From the NCBI RefSeq assembly GCF_964355755.1, contig NC_092670.1, positions 23,435,201 to 23,499,200 on the forward strand: a stretch of 64,000 bases of DNA, in the 5' to 3' direction. Made by a program: the position numbers and the translations under genes. Positions 13,901-28,900 of the stretch are shown piece after piece (the first letter of the stretch is position 1; the number at the start of each line of letters is the position of its first letter). The notes under the pieces were generated by a model. That model saw only the letters and a program-made list of their open reading frames with translations, searched no databases and had not been told where the DNA came from. Source of the stretch: Antedon mediterranea (lineage: Eukaryota > Echinodermata > Crinoidea > Comatulida > Antedonidae).

Positions 13901-16900
13901 GATACAAATTGGGGAAAACCCGGTATTTTCGCTGAAAAGTTAGGAGTCTTCCATTTGTTTTGGCTTCACGATCGATCGAAAAGTGGGCGAATTACAGGTG
14001 AAAAACAAAAATATCAATCCGCGCGCAATGCATTTTGGGATTTATAGCGGGCCGCTATAATTATTAAAATCGATTTATTTTTCACATTTTTAACCGTTTA
14101 AAGACGAAAAAAGTTATCGCAATAGGACCATATAGTATTATTTTTACATTAAATATAGTTTGTGATCTTAAATTTAGATCTAAAAAACGTAGGGAAGGGG
14201 GCTTTAACTTTACCTACTTCCTTTTTATATACATAAGAAGCCTCTTGATATTACTTGAAGTAAGGTTTAGAAACTTGTCATAGGTACTTGTTGAAGTGAA
14301 TACTTTGATGTTGTCTCTTCATTTTTGAAGTTTCAAATTATAGAGTTTTTTTTATGTTTTATTGGAGTTTAATTCTGAGGGTCTTAACAAAAGTTTACAG
14401 AGCCTAGGGATATAAAAGAATTACACAGGACGATTTACCTGTTAACAAGCTGTATTCAAAGTTTTCACCACAATTTTACCCGCCAAGGTCCTCTGGTTGA
14501 ATGACATGACTGACAATCTAAAGTTGTACTTGATTGTGTTCATAATTCTGGAAACCTTGTAAGTTTAGAAAAAGTCTTTTGATGTGGTTTTTATAAATCT
14601 TTAATTATTAAATAGTTCAATTTGATTGTAGTTTTAGATACAGAGCCTAGTTTTCTGTGATATACTATTTTTTGTTAGGCCTGTATTGCAGTTCTTTACA
14701 AAAAGAGTTTGATTATTTCACCTGCTAGGCATTTAAAGGGCATGGCTAGTTCAAGTCAAAAATGACAAAAATCACAAAGAAACAGATAAAGAGTAATTTA
14801 ACATGACATTTTACAATTTTAAAATGTTGATGCGAAGACAGTTTCTCGACACACAGAGTTGTAAGCTCATTAGTAATGAAAATGTGTGAAAAAACACACA
14901 AGAAATGTGTTTGCTTAATCTTGTTTATACCTTTGACATTGAATTTAATCATTAAATTTGTTCAGCTGTAGTTTATCTTTAGTGTAGACCTATCAAGTAA
15001 AAGACTCACTCATTAACTGGAGACAGTCTACTAAATAATATGGCCTGCCGCCGCCGTTGTGATTACTTGAGTTAAACACTGTCTTTTAGTACGCTTGAAT
15101 TAAACTACAATAGTGTTACTTAAGACGGTTTCTTTTCCTTTTAATGAAGGCTAATTTGATATGCAATAATGAACAAATTAAACGATTGTTAGCTAATAGA
15201 ACGGTAGGTTTTGTGTACTTTTGTGATTTTCAGTTCATTCTTTGGCGTTACATCCGTTCTAAAACCTGTTAAATTAGCAACAGTTTGGCAGACTGAATAT
15301 CTGGATTTTAAGCTCTGTCTGCACTATCAAAATTTATGTGACAAAAAAAATGTGATGTGCCCCTATACAGTACGGACATGATGATGTAACTTATATATCA
15401 CTACTATATTTTGGTATATCATCACTACCATATTTGGGCACATCACAACTAGTTTGATAGTGTAGAGAGAGCTTAAGTCCAGTTTATTTATAAATCTGTG
15501 CACCATTTTCATTTAGTTCTGCCTTATACCTATATGCAGTAATGAACTAATAATAAGGTTGTTTAGCTACAGTAATCGCAGGATTAGGTTTGTTTACTTT
15601 GGCAATTTGTTCCTTGTTTTGTTTGTCGTAAGAGCTTTTAAATTGGCAACAGTTTGAGGATGTACATATTATCTGGATTTCAGTCCCGTTTATTTATTGA
15701 TAAACTAGTACAAAGTGCCCTACTATACCAATTTTAAATGATTTATTTCTAAATCATCTTGTATCATAATTATAGCATGATAATCAAATTACATGTATTT
15801 GACCCTAGACAAGTTGTAAAAGAATTCATTGTTAGTTGTTGCTTCTTTTAAAAGCTTGCAAAAGATCAGAGGTGGCAGCTCCAATAAATCACTGATGCTC
15901 TCCAGAGATTGCCACTAATAAGAGCTCTTGTCACCTAACAGAAATCCAGCACCAGAATATATGCATCTTTGTTCCCCATGGAAAAGTAGTGTCATGGAAA
16001 GTTTAAACCATCTTCACTTATATTAAGTTTCAACCATCTTCACTTATATTAAGTTTCTTAATTTAGTTTTGAGTACAGTAGAACATGTACAGTAGGTACA
16101 GTATGCTAAATTCAATGTATTTCTATCATACTTTAGTGCAGTTGTTAGTGTTTTTTAACAAATACTTTGGGAAGCCAATATTATGTTATAGGAGAACATT
16201 TAGATAAATTGTGTTCTTCTGGATTTTCTTTACTTTAAATATGAAATATAGATAAGTAGTTGACTGACTGCCTTGTGCCAACAAACTGGCTTGGACTTGG
16301 TGCATGATAAGATGTGTTCGATGTTAAAATAAAATAAAAATACTGAAAGAAATAAAATTAATCTTCTTGGAAGTGTTACATTTGCCTGCCTCTAGAATAG
16401 AAAACAAGGTTATATATTTGAAGTTTTGCATGGCGAAATCAATATGAAGGCATAAAGATTGCCGTACACCATTAGAGTGAAAAGTCGAGAAACTCAACAG
16501 TTCTTTTCAGAAATATACATGGTGTACTGTAAACTTTATATCTACATAAGACAGGGTTAGCTCACTTGCCTGCCGACAAGGAGATGTGCAGTGTGTAGCA
16601 GTTACTTATCTGCCTATAGGGTAGAAGCAGACATATGCAGGGTTACCTCACCTGTTTCTAGCTAGAAGACATAGGCTAGGTAACACATGCTCACCTTCCT
16701 CACCCTAATACTACATCCATCAGCAACAAAAGACTTTTCCACAGGTGTAAGAAGAATGGTATCCTGTATTCATAAGTAGGTCTAAAAAGAGTATAATTAA
16801 ACTTTTCTAGACTTGTTTATTAATGGCAAGCCCTAGAGATTTAATTTTAAACAAGTTTCTGGTTGGTTTGACGTGATGTAAATTTAACATTTGTGAATCC

Positions 16901-19900
16901 TGTACATTATTCAGATTAGAATTCAATTTGTTTATTTTAGAACATTTTCTTTCAATTGAGTTATAGCATTGCATAGAATGGAAGCGACAGTTGTGCACAC
17001 TATTATTTATTCAACACAACAGTGTGTTCTTAATTTTGAGTTTGTTGACTTTTTTAACCATTTAACTCATTTTGTTTGAAGTCTCAAGTAAATTAAATGG
17101 TTCACATACTGTTATGTTACAGCTACACAATTTACTTTATTTATTTCTATTTTACATCTTTAAGAAATAGAATAAAAAAACAACAAATTAAATCAAATAA
17201 CTTCCATCCACCTACCATGGAGGTAAAAATAAACCTCCATGCACCTACTACCAATCCTCCTTTCCCCTCAACCTCCTCATCCTCCTTCTCTACACCAAAA
17301 CTAAAGGAAAGATGTTTCTAATAAAATAATAGCTTTTTTTCAACAATATATCCACAGTTTAAGCCCATCCCTTTGATGATTGGGTAATGACCTAAACTAG
17401 TCCAAGGTCTCTTCACCTCAGCCTACAAGCCATCCCTCCCCAGGCCAGGTGTATAAACACTGGTACTGATTGAAGAAATCTATGCTACTACCTTATAGAA
17501 CTCGCACCGCATTCTACTCTAGGTACCTTTCATTTACCTTCCAATTACAAGTTGATGTTGGCAATTAAAACAATTTATTATGGTAATTTTTCCTATATTG
17601 GAATTATCTTGCAAGTGATATGTGATACTGGGTTGTAATTTATCCTTAGTTTTGAGTTTTACAATATAAGATTTATATTTATTACATAAATGTATATGAT
17701 ATATTATTACTTAGTATTTGCGTTGCTTTGGTTGAATCCATATTTATTCAAAAACAATACTCTATTCAATTATTTATACACAATATAGGCCTACTACTGA
17801 CTGTACAATCTGAACATTTGTTAATCATTGGTTGTGGTACTGTATTTGTAAAACACTCTACATTCTTATTCCAAATATTTCAAGTGACTTATTTATATCC
17901 TAAAAAACAGATTTAATAAAGAAACATTAATTATCAAACTCTCAACCAATGTGAAAAGAAGTCTTTGACTTGTTTTATAATTTCTATCCAACTATTTATA
18001 ACTACGACAAAATGCAATTTGTCGGTCAATTTGCGGCAGAAATTGTATTATCACTTTCCTGTACATTTTACGAGATTTTAATATCGTATTAACCATGAAA
18101 CTGCACCTCTGCATGTAATTTGATATGTTAACCAACTAATAAATCCTCACTACTTGTAGAGACTGTGCTAAAGCATAAAGAAATCTTGTTTTTGTTCACA
18201 TACCTACCCATCCGTAGATATTCAATCTTCTACTGAAAAAGTATCAAAGAATATTTAAAAATATCATATTCATACTGTAGGCAGAAAATATAATCGGTGA
18301 AAAATTTATAATCAATAACAAATTTACAATACTATAGTAGAAAGAAAGCAAGTGATATAAGTTAGCGCAAGTTTATGCAATTGCACAAATAGGTTCCTAG
18401 TTCTTATAAATCTTTCTACAAGTCAATCAATCAGATGTTTCTTAATAGTTTTAGAACACCAAACATCTCAGGAGTACAATTATCTTTTTTTTATAACCAC
18501 AAACTAATTGCTTTTCTGTTTTTATACTTCAGGGTATAAATGAAAGTTTAAAAAAAAATAAATGCAAACCATCATTTTTCAGTTTCTGATGTTGATTATT
18601 GCATTGTAGGCCAAATGGTCTACTTATAATAATATATTAGTTCACTGCTGAATAACCTCTGTATACCCAGTGATGGTTTAAAGTAGAAGACGTAATCTAG
18701 CAATTATGGATTTCTTATTCCTTTCAGACTAAGCCGATTTAGTAATGTCAACAAGCCTTAGGCTAAGTTCAATGCCCAATGCAGATCTGTCGGTCAAAAC
18801 AGACAGCCAATAATCCTAATGTATTCAAATATTCTTTTAAGTTTTATCTTCGTTTCCAGAGAGTAAAATGATATATGTATATATGTATTGTTAAAATGAC
18901 TATTTTTCTTTTCATTTGAAATAAAAGAATGATTGAAAAAATGTATTAATATGGTTTTTGATTGTTTGCATACTGTACCCAATATAATTAAGTATTTACA
19001 ATGTTTGGGAAATTTAGAATATATTTTACTATAACAATAACATTCAAATTCTTTAAAAAATCAATTGAATATCAGCAAATGTATTTCTTGCAAGTTGGTT
19101 TCTTTTTATTAAACTGTTGTCCACACTGAGTCCTTGGTCTTGCGTCCTGAAACAACTAGATATATTTCACACACAGTAATGTTTTGTACAGAATGTGAAA
19201 TGAGCTGGTTCTATTCTTAACACTATACCAATTATCATGATTATTTTTTTCTGGCCACCAAACCAAACTCGTGGCTCAGTGTGAACATAGATTAATGTAG
19301 AAATCATCTATTATGTATGTATTTATGTATGAATCATGATGACATGTATGTACTATATTTCTCTTGTTTAAAAGATGAATGATAAAAATAGTGTATTAGC
19401 AAATTAAAGTCAGTTGTTGTACCATGACAAGCAATTAAAGGTTTAACAAAATGCTGATGCTTTGTTTATTAGTGAAATAAACATCACGTTACAGCATTGT
19501 CTTGTATTCAACATTAAAGCTGAAAATAATTACAATTCTAGTGGAATAGAATTTTCTCCATTAATACATTATACAGTAGTTATCTATTTTGTCATCAATC
19601 TTCATCTCAATTTTATGAGCAGCAGAAAAAAGTCCTTTCGTAGAAAAAAAAAACTAAACATAATGTTTACAATTATAGAAATAAACTGTTCATAGTTAAA
19701 CCAAAAACCCATTGTCAATTTGACTATTTTTTACTTTAAAATACATTTTTTCAGGTAAATATATTTTTTTTTTAATTTTCGGTCAAAGGGAATAACTATT
19801 ATGTGACATTAAAATGTTTCTGGTAATATATTTTAAAAACAAATAAAAACACTTTAGGTGTTCATTATCATACACTTTTCTAGTACTATAGTCTTTGGGT

Positions 19901-22900
19901 GAAACACAAAAAAAAAACCCCAAACACTGATACAATGACACAAAAGATTTTGCGTAACTCCTTGTTTTATTTGTGACCCCAACCACCATTTTTTTTTACA
20001 ATCTCGCCAGTTACCAGAGAAGAATTTGTATTTACATAAATATATACTGTACTTGATTTAATTACTTAATTCCTAGGAAATCAGTATTCTGGATAACCTA
20101 CTACAGGCCCATCAATAATGTCAGTAATAGTTTTACTTAAAAAAATAGTGCAAATTTCAATGAGTCGTGATTCAAACAATCAGTCCACATTGATTAGAAA
20201 TAATGCTGTGTTTTTTTAATTTTATATTTTATTGTACTGTAATCTTTGATATAAAATAAAATTTGTATATATTGTAATTGAATTTTATGGTAAATAGTGT
20301 TTATTCATAATTACCAAATTTATATATTGTATAAAGGAATTACTGACTCATTCAGTCACTATTGGCCTAGGTCGCTTTTGTTTTTCCTGAACCTGTTTTT
20401 ATTGTTGTTTTTTGGTCAAATAAATGAAATTAAATAAAATTGCCGATATAAATAAAACTAATGATTTTGCATTTAACGCCATTATTATGTAAGAGGATAC
20501 ATTATAGTACATTCTTCTGTTTATGAGTACAAACAAGTTTCTTTATTCAATAACAAATCCCTAAGGTATTAAACTGTAAAGATACTAGAATAATCAATAA
20601 AGCTTCTTCAATTCAGTTAACATATAGAATGTAGGGCAAGATGTTAAGACGCCAGTTAAACTAGCCAGGATTGCCATAATCAATAATATTATGTAATACA
20701 ATCATTCAGTGAAAAGATGATTTGTTAAAGTTTGCCTGTGGTTTGAGGTCATTAATGTGTTTTATGGTATAAAACAGGACATGATTGAGAATTGAACTGT
20801 GAACTATATATAGTATTATCCATTTAAAGTTTCTTCCATTTAATTTGTCTATTAAATAAAATTGGCAAATTGTGATGTATTGATCACTATTAGCATATCA
20901 ACATTATGGACCAACTACAGATTTAATCCGGGATTATGATTACAATTACAGTAGGACCCTCCTTCAGGACATCCCTATTCAAGGGTCAGCGGCCTGTAGT
21001 GTTAAGTATTTGTTGGGTGTACTATAGGAAGTTACTGTATCTTTCAACATGTTTTTGTGGAAGATACTATTGTTAATTTCCTGGTGAAACTTGTTGTTTC
21101 TGTTTTGCATGTTTTGTATGGATGTACGTACTATCTGAAATAAAGGAAATGAATGAGTTATGGCCAACCTCTATTAACGGGACACTATTAAAGAGTACTA
21201 CTTTTTTTTTAAAGTGACTATTGTACCATTATATGTAATTGAACAAAATTAAAACCTACAGAACTTGACAAGCACCTGCTTCTTTGTTAATTAGCTGTTA
21301 AATCCAATTAAAGAAACATGTCTAATCAACGATTGTTTGGTTAATATATTCTTTTATTATTTGCGTAAATGGTGGATAAATGTGTGTGTTACTTAATGCC
21401 TGCAGGGTGTATTGTTATTAAACGTTTTGTTGTTGTTATTGCTTAACTTTTAAAAGCAGGAGATTGCTTAGGGCACGGAAATACAGCCTGTTTACACCTG
21501 TGTTGCCATGGAGTTCAACAAATGAAAAATTCTGATTTACATCTATTTTATTTATATGCTTATGACAATATGTACAGAATTTGATTTCAATTAACTAAAC
21601 ATGATTCAACTGAGAGTAGTTGAAATATTAAGTTATAGAGATATTAATCACAATATTCCTATTCAAATATGAATGTAAAAAGATTATTGAAAACTTGTTA
21701 CTTCTAATGTGAAGCACATAGAGGCTTTATGCATCCAAAATTATTATATACATATGACACATACCAGTGTATCAGTTTTGAAAATGATTTAACTTTTCTT
21801 ATATGTTCCAACCTCGTTTCGTTTCGTAATATTTATTCAACCAAAAAACTATATTATTTAACATAAATATTAAACATTTTAACATAATATTTCTACTTAT
21901 TTTTGTTTTTGGTTTTTTGTTTTTTTTGGCTGGTATCTGGTTTAGAAGTATTAAACTTGTCTCAATCAGACCCCTAACCAAACAAATATTAGAAATAGTG
22001 TAATAAGGAAAAAGGTATACGCCTTATTTAGACTTCAAATTATATAAGTAATTATGAAAATAAATATTTTTTTTCCCTCCATATGCCATGCTACTGTACT
22101 ATTACTACTAGCTATTCTCAAATAATAGTAATTTTTTAAAAATGTTATTTTTTTTAGGGAAAAAATCAATAACATTACCAAATCGAAGTGCCAGCACTAA
22201 ACCTCATGGTAAGCAATTACATTAATTGGTTCTTATTACATCTATATATTATACAATGCAGATATCAATATCTATCATACATATTTGCTTATTAATAGTA
22301 TACAGATGCTTTATGGGTTAGACTTAATATAATTATAATTTCTTTAGCTGGATACTACATGTATTTTGGTTGGAAAGCAATAGACAACTAGCTAAAGGCA
22401 CTATGAAAAATAGTGCCCCTGAAGCTATTAAATTACAGTGAAAAACCTAATATAAACGTAATAAAGAAATGTCAATGTTTAGTAAATGTACATTTGTTGA
22501 TGTTTGATTTTGGTCAAAATAAATTTTAAAAATAAATAAACTGAATTTAATGTTGCTTCCAACTGCAATATGTGGGTTCTGCTTTGCATTAATAGTGGGC
22601 GTCATTGCTAGCATTTTAAATGCATGTATTTTTACTGAATACTAAGACAGATCCAGCGATGGGTTGGAGAGTAGGGGGAGATGGAGAGTAGGGGGAGATG
22701 GAGAGTAGGGGGAAATGGAGAGTAGGGGGAAATGGAGAGTAGGGGGAAATGGAGAGTAGGGTGAGATGGAGAGTAGGGTGAGATGGAGAGTAGGGGGAGA
22801 TGGAGAGGAGGGGGAGATGGAGAGGAGGGGGAGATGGAGAGTAGGGAGAGGGAGGGTGATGGAGAGTAGGGGAGGGTGAAGGAGAGTAGTGGAGATGGAG

Positions 22901-25900
22901 AGTAGGGGAGATAAAGAGAGTAAGGGGATGAGATGATGGAGAGTAGGGGGAGATGGAGAGTAGGGGGAGATGGAGAGTAGGGGGAGATGGAGAGTAGGGG
23001 AGATGGAGAGTAGGGGGAGATGGAGAGTAGGGGGAGATGGAGAGTAGGGGGAGGGAGGGTGATGGTGAGTAGGGAGAGGGAGGGTGATGGTGAGTAGGGG
23101 GAGGGAGTGTGATGGAGAGTAGAGGGAGGGAGAATGATGGTGAGTAGGGGGAGGGAGGGTGATGGAGAGTAGAGGAAGGGAGGGTGATGGAGAGTAGAGG
23201 AAGGGAGGGTGATGGAGAGTAGGGGAGAGAGAGGGTGATGGAGAGTAGGGGAGAGAGGGTGATGAAGAGTAGGGGGAGAGAGGGTGATGAAGAGTAGGGG
23301 GAGAGAGGGTGATAAAGAGTAGGGGGAGAGAGGGTGATGGAGAGTAGGGGGAGAGAGGGTGATGGAGAGTAGGGGAGACTTTTCAAGACCCTAACCCTAA
23401 CCTTTCAAAAAGAAACAACGATTTGTATTTTACTTCTGGATCTGTCTGAAGTATCAATTTTGCTTTCTTGTCATTTATCATCCTTTATTATTGTATTCTT
23501 GCTTGTTGATATTCGTCGTCGTTTTTAACCAATGCTCCATGGTGTTCCCTTCTTGTCACTAACAAACTTGTAGGTCTACCAGCTAACCCCCTGTATGGCA
23601 TGTGCCGATCCGTGTCGATTGGCTCGTACGCTGACCTTTATCCTAGTCACTCGTTGGAAATATTGACTTGTAACCTGGGCGACCGACGGTCCACAGATTC
23701 CATCGCTTCGGCCAGTTCCTCTGGAAATTGGTCAAGTAAAGGTTAGTATATTTGGTATCACTGTGGCTAACCATGACGCTTGGTTTTTCTAATTCTAGTT
23801 TATCCATCACAGTTTATATAAAACTGAAGGCACTTTGGCTCACAAAACTAACATGGTTATCTGTTTGGGCCATAAATTACATAACAAAACATAATCGAAC
23901 CATGAAGCTAAATATAACAAATTGCAGGAACAATTCAAAACAAAAAGACTGAATTTTGGAAATCAAACCAAAATCGTGAAATGACCATAAGGAAATGTTT
24001 ATGTCACCACCGATACCAAGCTTTAACATCTTTTATATAAGTGATACATTATTTTAATATAAAAAATTGTGCAATCACCAATATTTTTCAATTGACTCAC
24101 CAAAACATCATAAATAATTCAGTACCTAGTAAATTTGTACAGCTTTATTAAAATTATTTTAATGGTCCTATTATACAGTGTAATATTTATAATGGTATTT
24201 GATGTTTGATATTTTTTTTAAATTTATTTACTCTATAGTTGCAGTTCCTATGCATCAAACGTTCCACCCATTTCATTCACTCCTTTAATTCACTGCTTTT
24301 ACCTTTATTCTATCTTAAATACAATATATTTTTTTCCTTTTTTGTTACAGTACATTTCTTTCTATTTGACTTGTTTAGTAATGTTCTTTGCATTTGTTTT
24401 GTTACACATACACATGCAGTATAAAAGAAACAGACAAATTGATGTAGTTGGGTCTGTAGTTAGACCTAGTTACAATATCTGTTGCGCTATGTGATTAATA
24501 TACGAGTAACAGCATTATCCAACATTCTTCACTGCTTTAGTAGACTCACTCAACATAATTGTCACTTAATGCTACTTGAATCATGGTATTTATACAAGTA
24601 TGTAATGTGAATTTTAACAGAAGAGAGAAAAATAATGTGATAATGCTGAAGTAAAGTAATAATGTGTAAACGAAAATTCAGGAGAGTGAAAAATATCACC
24701 TGAAGAAATGTGCTAAAAGCTCTATAACATGTTATGATGTATCACATCGTCGATGTCGATTCTTGATTACAGTAGAACTCCTATTAAGAGGACACCAAGC
24801 AAATTGTCCCCTTAATAGGGGTCTCTCCTAATCAGATGTTTGCCATAGTGTTAAAACTTATATTATAATGTATCTCGCATCATTGATGTCACTCTTTGAT
24901 TACAGTAAAGCTTCTATTAAGGGGACACCTTTGGGACCAAGCAAAGTGTCCCCTTTTATAGGGATGTCTCCTAATTAGATGTTGACCATAGTGTAAAATA
25001 AATATTTCCCCTTGTTCATTTCATTGAAAGAGGGATGTCCTAAAGAAGAGGTTCTATTCTAATCATTACTTATTTCATCATCTATATATAAATTACTGTA
25101 GAAATATTCTATTCCATTCCTCTTCCTTAAAATAAATAAATCTATTTTATCTTGTTTTTTTTTTTAGAATTGTCTGATTATATGCAACAAACAAAACAGG
25201 ATTCATCACCCCAACAACCCTTACCACCTTCCAACATGGCTCCCATGCCCATAGCAACCGTAAACTACCAACAGTCATATAGTGGATCTCCAACTTACAG
25301 GGTAAGTGGCATGTAGTACTTGAAGTTTGTCTTAAGTCTACACTATCAAACTTGTTTGGCAAAAAGTGTGATATGCCCAAACATGATAGTGATATGCCCA
25401 AACATGGTAGTGATATGATATCATCATGTCCATATATGGGCACATCACATTTTTTTATCACATAAAGTTGATAGTGTGGACAGAGCAGTACTGTGTTTAC
25501 TGAAATTGCAATCCAGTTAAAAGGAAGATTAGAATAACATTTTTCATAACATTGCTTAACATTAACATTTAGTTTTAATTATCTCTAATGCGCCTTGACA
25601 TTTTTTGATAAGGCGCAATATAAATAGTCTATGTATGTATGTAATAAATAGATAATTAATTTAACACATAAATATTTTCTAGCAATCATCTAGCCTTTTA
25701 ATGAAGTTTAATTGTAAACTGTCTTTAATGAATGGTGTGTTATATGGGTTTGCACTTTCTGTTAATTGACTTTGTCCTTCAGGTCATACACCCATAACTT
25801 ATCTTTGTAAAAACCAAGAAACAGACTATAAATTTCATGTATACTCTTTCATCTGATTCGTCATCCATCTGATTTGACATTTAGCTGTTGGCTATATCCA

Positions 25901-28900
25901 GACACACATTAATCTTTGCTTGTTTTATCTAATTTCTCATCCTTCGGATTAAGTGGGTGGTTGTGGAATAGGAATTACTCATTGTTTACGATCCATAATA
26001 ACACTGGATAAAGTGTTTGAAAAGTACAATTAGATGTTACATATTTTATATGTGTTGTCCGTCATTGCCGACAATAATGTTGCTTGTATGTATTCAATGA
26101 TGAACTGTCATATGGCTCCGTAGGCCAAATGCTGAAGCACACATACAACTGCAAATAGGATATTGGAGTATTAAGTGACTATGCTGTTGCTTGATGACCA
26201 ACAGATATTATTGCAAGTCAAAAGGATTACAGTAGAACCCTAGGACCCAGCATAGTGTCCTCTTTATAGGCTCTCTCCCCTGAATAGGGAACATATACTT
26301 CCTCTTGGGCGTTTCATACAAATTGTTCCTCTCTTCATATGGGTGTTGACTGAATATATATAGTGTCCCAAACGATGGATTTACTGTATTAAGGATGTTT
26401 CACACCTGTTCCGGCACGAATCCGGTCCGGTGCCGGAAATCAACGTCAATGTTTTGTTTTCACGCGGCTACGAGTATATCTATTGGAGCGTTGTGGCAAC
26501 AAACATTGATATTTGATGTGCCGGACCAGAACTGTGCCGGAACAGGTGTGGAAGACCCTTTACGATTCAAATATTGTGCTCGAAAAAGTATAGTGTGGTA
26601 CAGTATGTTACATTGATTCTTGTACTGTATTTGTATTATATTTTCATAGCATGCAACAGAGGCATTGCAAAGAAAGTATCAAGGTGGTAGTCAAGGAAGT
26701 CATGAGATGTTAGCAACCAGTAGAAACTCACCTGTGCCGCCTGTAGTTTCCATGGCAAATTCAAGAATTTCACCAGGTAAAATCTAAAAATATATTACAT
26801 TATTGTATAATCATTACAAATGATATTGCGAAGCAATTCACTGACTATAGAATCTGCAACACTGAAAATGTTTTTTAGTCTACTTTATTTTAATATATAG
26901 AAGTAATAATTTCTTTTAGTTATTTGATTTCTTTTTACGTATTTCTTCTTTATACTGAATAACATTTGTTACAAGACCGTACTGCCAGTAACTTAACAAA
27001 CTAAATTAATTATTAAAAAACCTATATACAATTTAGAAACACCACCACCACCTACTTATCTATTGCCAGCAATCCATTAAAACAATTTCATTTAACTTAT
27101 ATTAGGTACTCATTCAAAGGATCCTTTGCTAGCCTCCACCCACAGACAGAATGCCTTACCTCAACATTTTAACCAAGATGTCTGGCCAAGGAGACCAATT
27201 CAGAATGGTAACACATCAGAAGAGGAGAGTGGAGTTGATGTCAACTCATCCACAGAAAGTATGGAAAAGAAAACAAACCAGGTAAATACTTACAAGTTAA
27301 ATAATTTCAGCACACTACCGAAAGCACTTAAGTAAGTTAGTGCAATACCATGCTATCTGAAAGCAACAGCTATGCACTCTAAATAAATATTACATGTATT
27401 GTATTTTTTTTTTCTTTAGGTGGTTGGAAATCACCATGAAATGGTCAATTCTTCACCTTCATCACACCGTGGTATTAACCCTAAACCAAGCAGAAGTTGT
27501 GAGAATGTACTTAATGAAAACTGTATAGTTCCAGGTATTAATACAAGCAATCGAATTATAGGCTTACACATAATATCTCTTGTCTGTAGTCTGTAGTATT
27601 CTGGCATTTTGGATATTTACAATACATATAAAACTAAATATGAAATATCCAAAATAAGATTATATAAATTTGACTAGTACAGTATCATTTAAATGAAATG
27701 AACAATTTATTTAAATTCATTTCAAGATAATTATTGTAATGATAATGATCCATAACAATTTGTATAGATCAACATGTGTTTATTATCCTCCACAGCTCCA
27801 CAACGACCGCACAGTGATTGTCCGCCACTGAAGAAAATTGAAAATGAAATACCATCATTAGATGCTAAGGTAGAACACACACACACATGCATTATGCAAT
27901 AGATTTTAAAAATTTGAAAACAAAAGAGTTTTACATACTATTTATTTAATCAGGGCAGCTGCTGCTGTGAGTCTATTGACGCACGATAATAACTACCTTT
28001 AATTAGCATATATTATGTGCTTTTTTTGTTTATAATTAATTGTAATTTATATTTTTCTCATAGTATCCATCATTTGTTTTCCATCCAGTCATTTGTCCTG
28101 TATTGTTGTCATATTTAAAATTAATTTTTATGATTATTTATTATTATTCTTCGTCTTATTCTAAGGATGCTGATAGAATATATGAGTGGTTAAAGAGACT
28201 ACGATTACCAGAATACACAAACAACTTCACAAAGGCAGGATATGACATGCCAACCATTGCCAAGATGACCCCAGAGGTACAACCATAATTACACAATATT
28301 TTTCTTGTTATTGTAGGGTTTTCGCATTAAATTTTAACATTGTGATACATGTTTTATGTTATTTTACATACACCTTTGCAGAATTAATTTGTTTTCTAGA
28401 CAAATAGACATCCTTTTTTTATATTCTTTCAAAATGTATTACTGTTGTATTAATAAAAAGGAACCAAATGTTAGTAAATGATAAAAGATATAGATGCCCC
28501 AGAAAATCTGAACTCTTCTTTTCTGCTTAATTCTCTGTGACACACATATGATACATAACTTATACATTCATTCTTTTGTATTATTTAATTTATCATTTAT
28601 TCATTACTCCATTCATTCTTTTATTATTTCATTCTTTTATTGATTTTAAGTATATAACTAAAGAGAAATCATTAAAAATGGATTTGACTTGATTTTTCAG
28701 GATTTAACTGCGGTTGGTGTCACAGTGCCAGGCCACCGAAAAAAAATGTTTGCCATGATAGGGCAAATGAAGGAACCAGATGTAGCTCCAAATTTTAAAC
28801 CAGTAACTACAGTATTTTATATGGAAAGAAATTTCCAGTCTTATCCAAAACAAAAATGAAAAATATTACATAACGATTTTAATGGAAGGGAAACAGCAAT

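Larger units (their letters stand above)
8289..22157 (+). other. 13.9-kb Caskin intron
   Basis: Longest intron in the window. Apart from the separately listed minisatellites (8425-8790, 10846-11235), MITEs (9234-9410, 13577-14203, 15309-15475), the SINE at 11885-12078 and a repeat relic at about 20945-21195, I see only AT-rich sequence. A 26-bp exact duplication (CCATCTTCACTTATATTAAG) lies at about 16008-16051. From 16.1 to 20.9 kb I see nothing. Confidence 0.6.

Noticed and set aside
16554-16700. Tandem repeat of AGGGTTANCTCACTTGCCTG-like phrases
   Set aside because: Similarity between the two halves is weak and unit boundaries cannot be set.
22616-23386. 256-residue Pro/Ser-rich minus-strand frame
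   Set aside because: Complement of the polypurine array inside a Caskin intron.
23389-23402. Interstitial telomere repeat CCCTAACCCTAACC
   Set aside because: Only about two and a third units; too short to distinguish from chance next to a low-complexity array.
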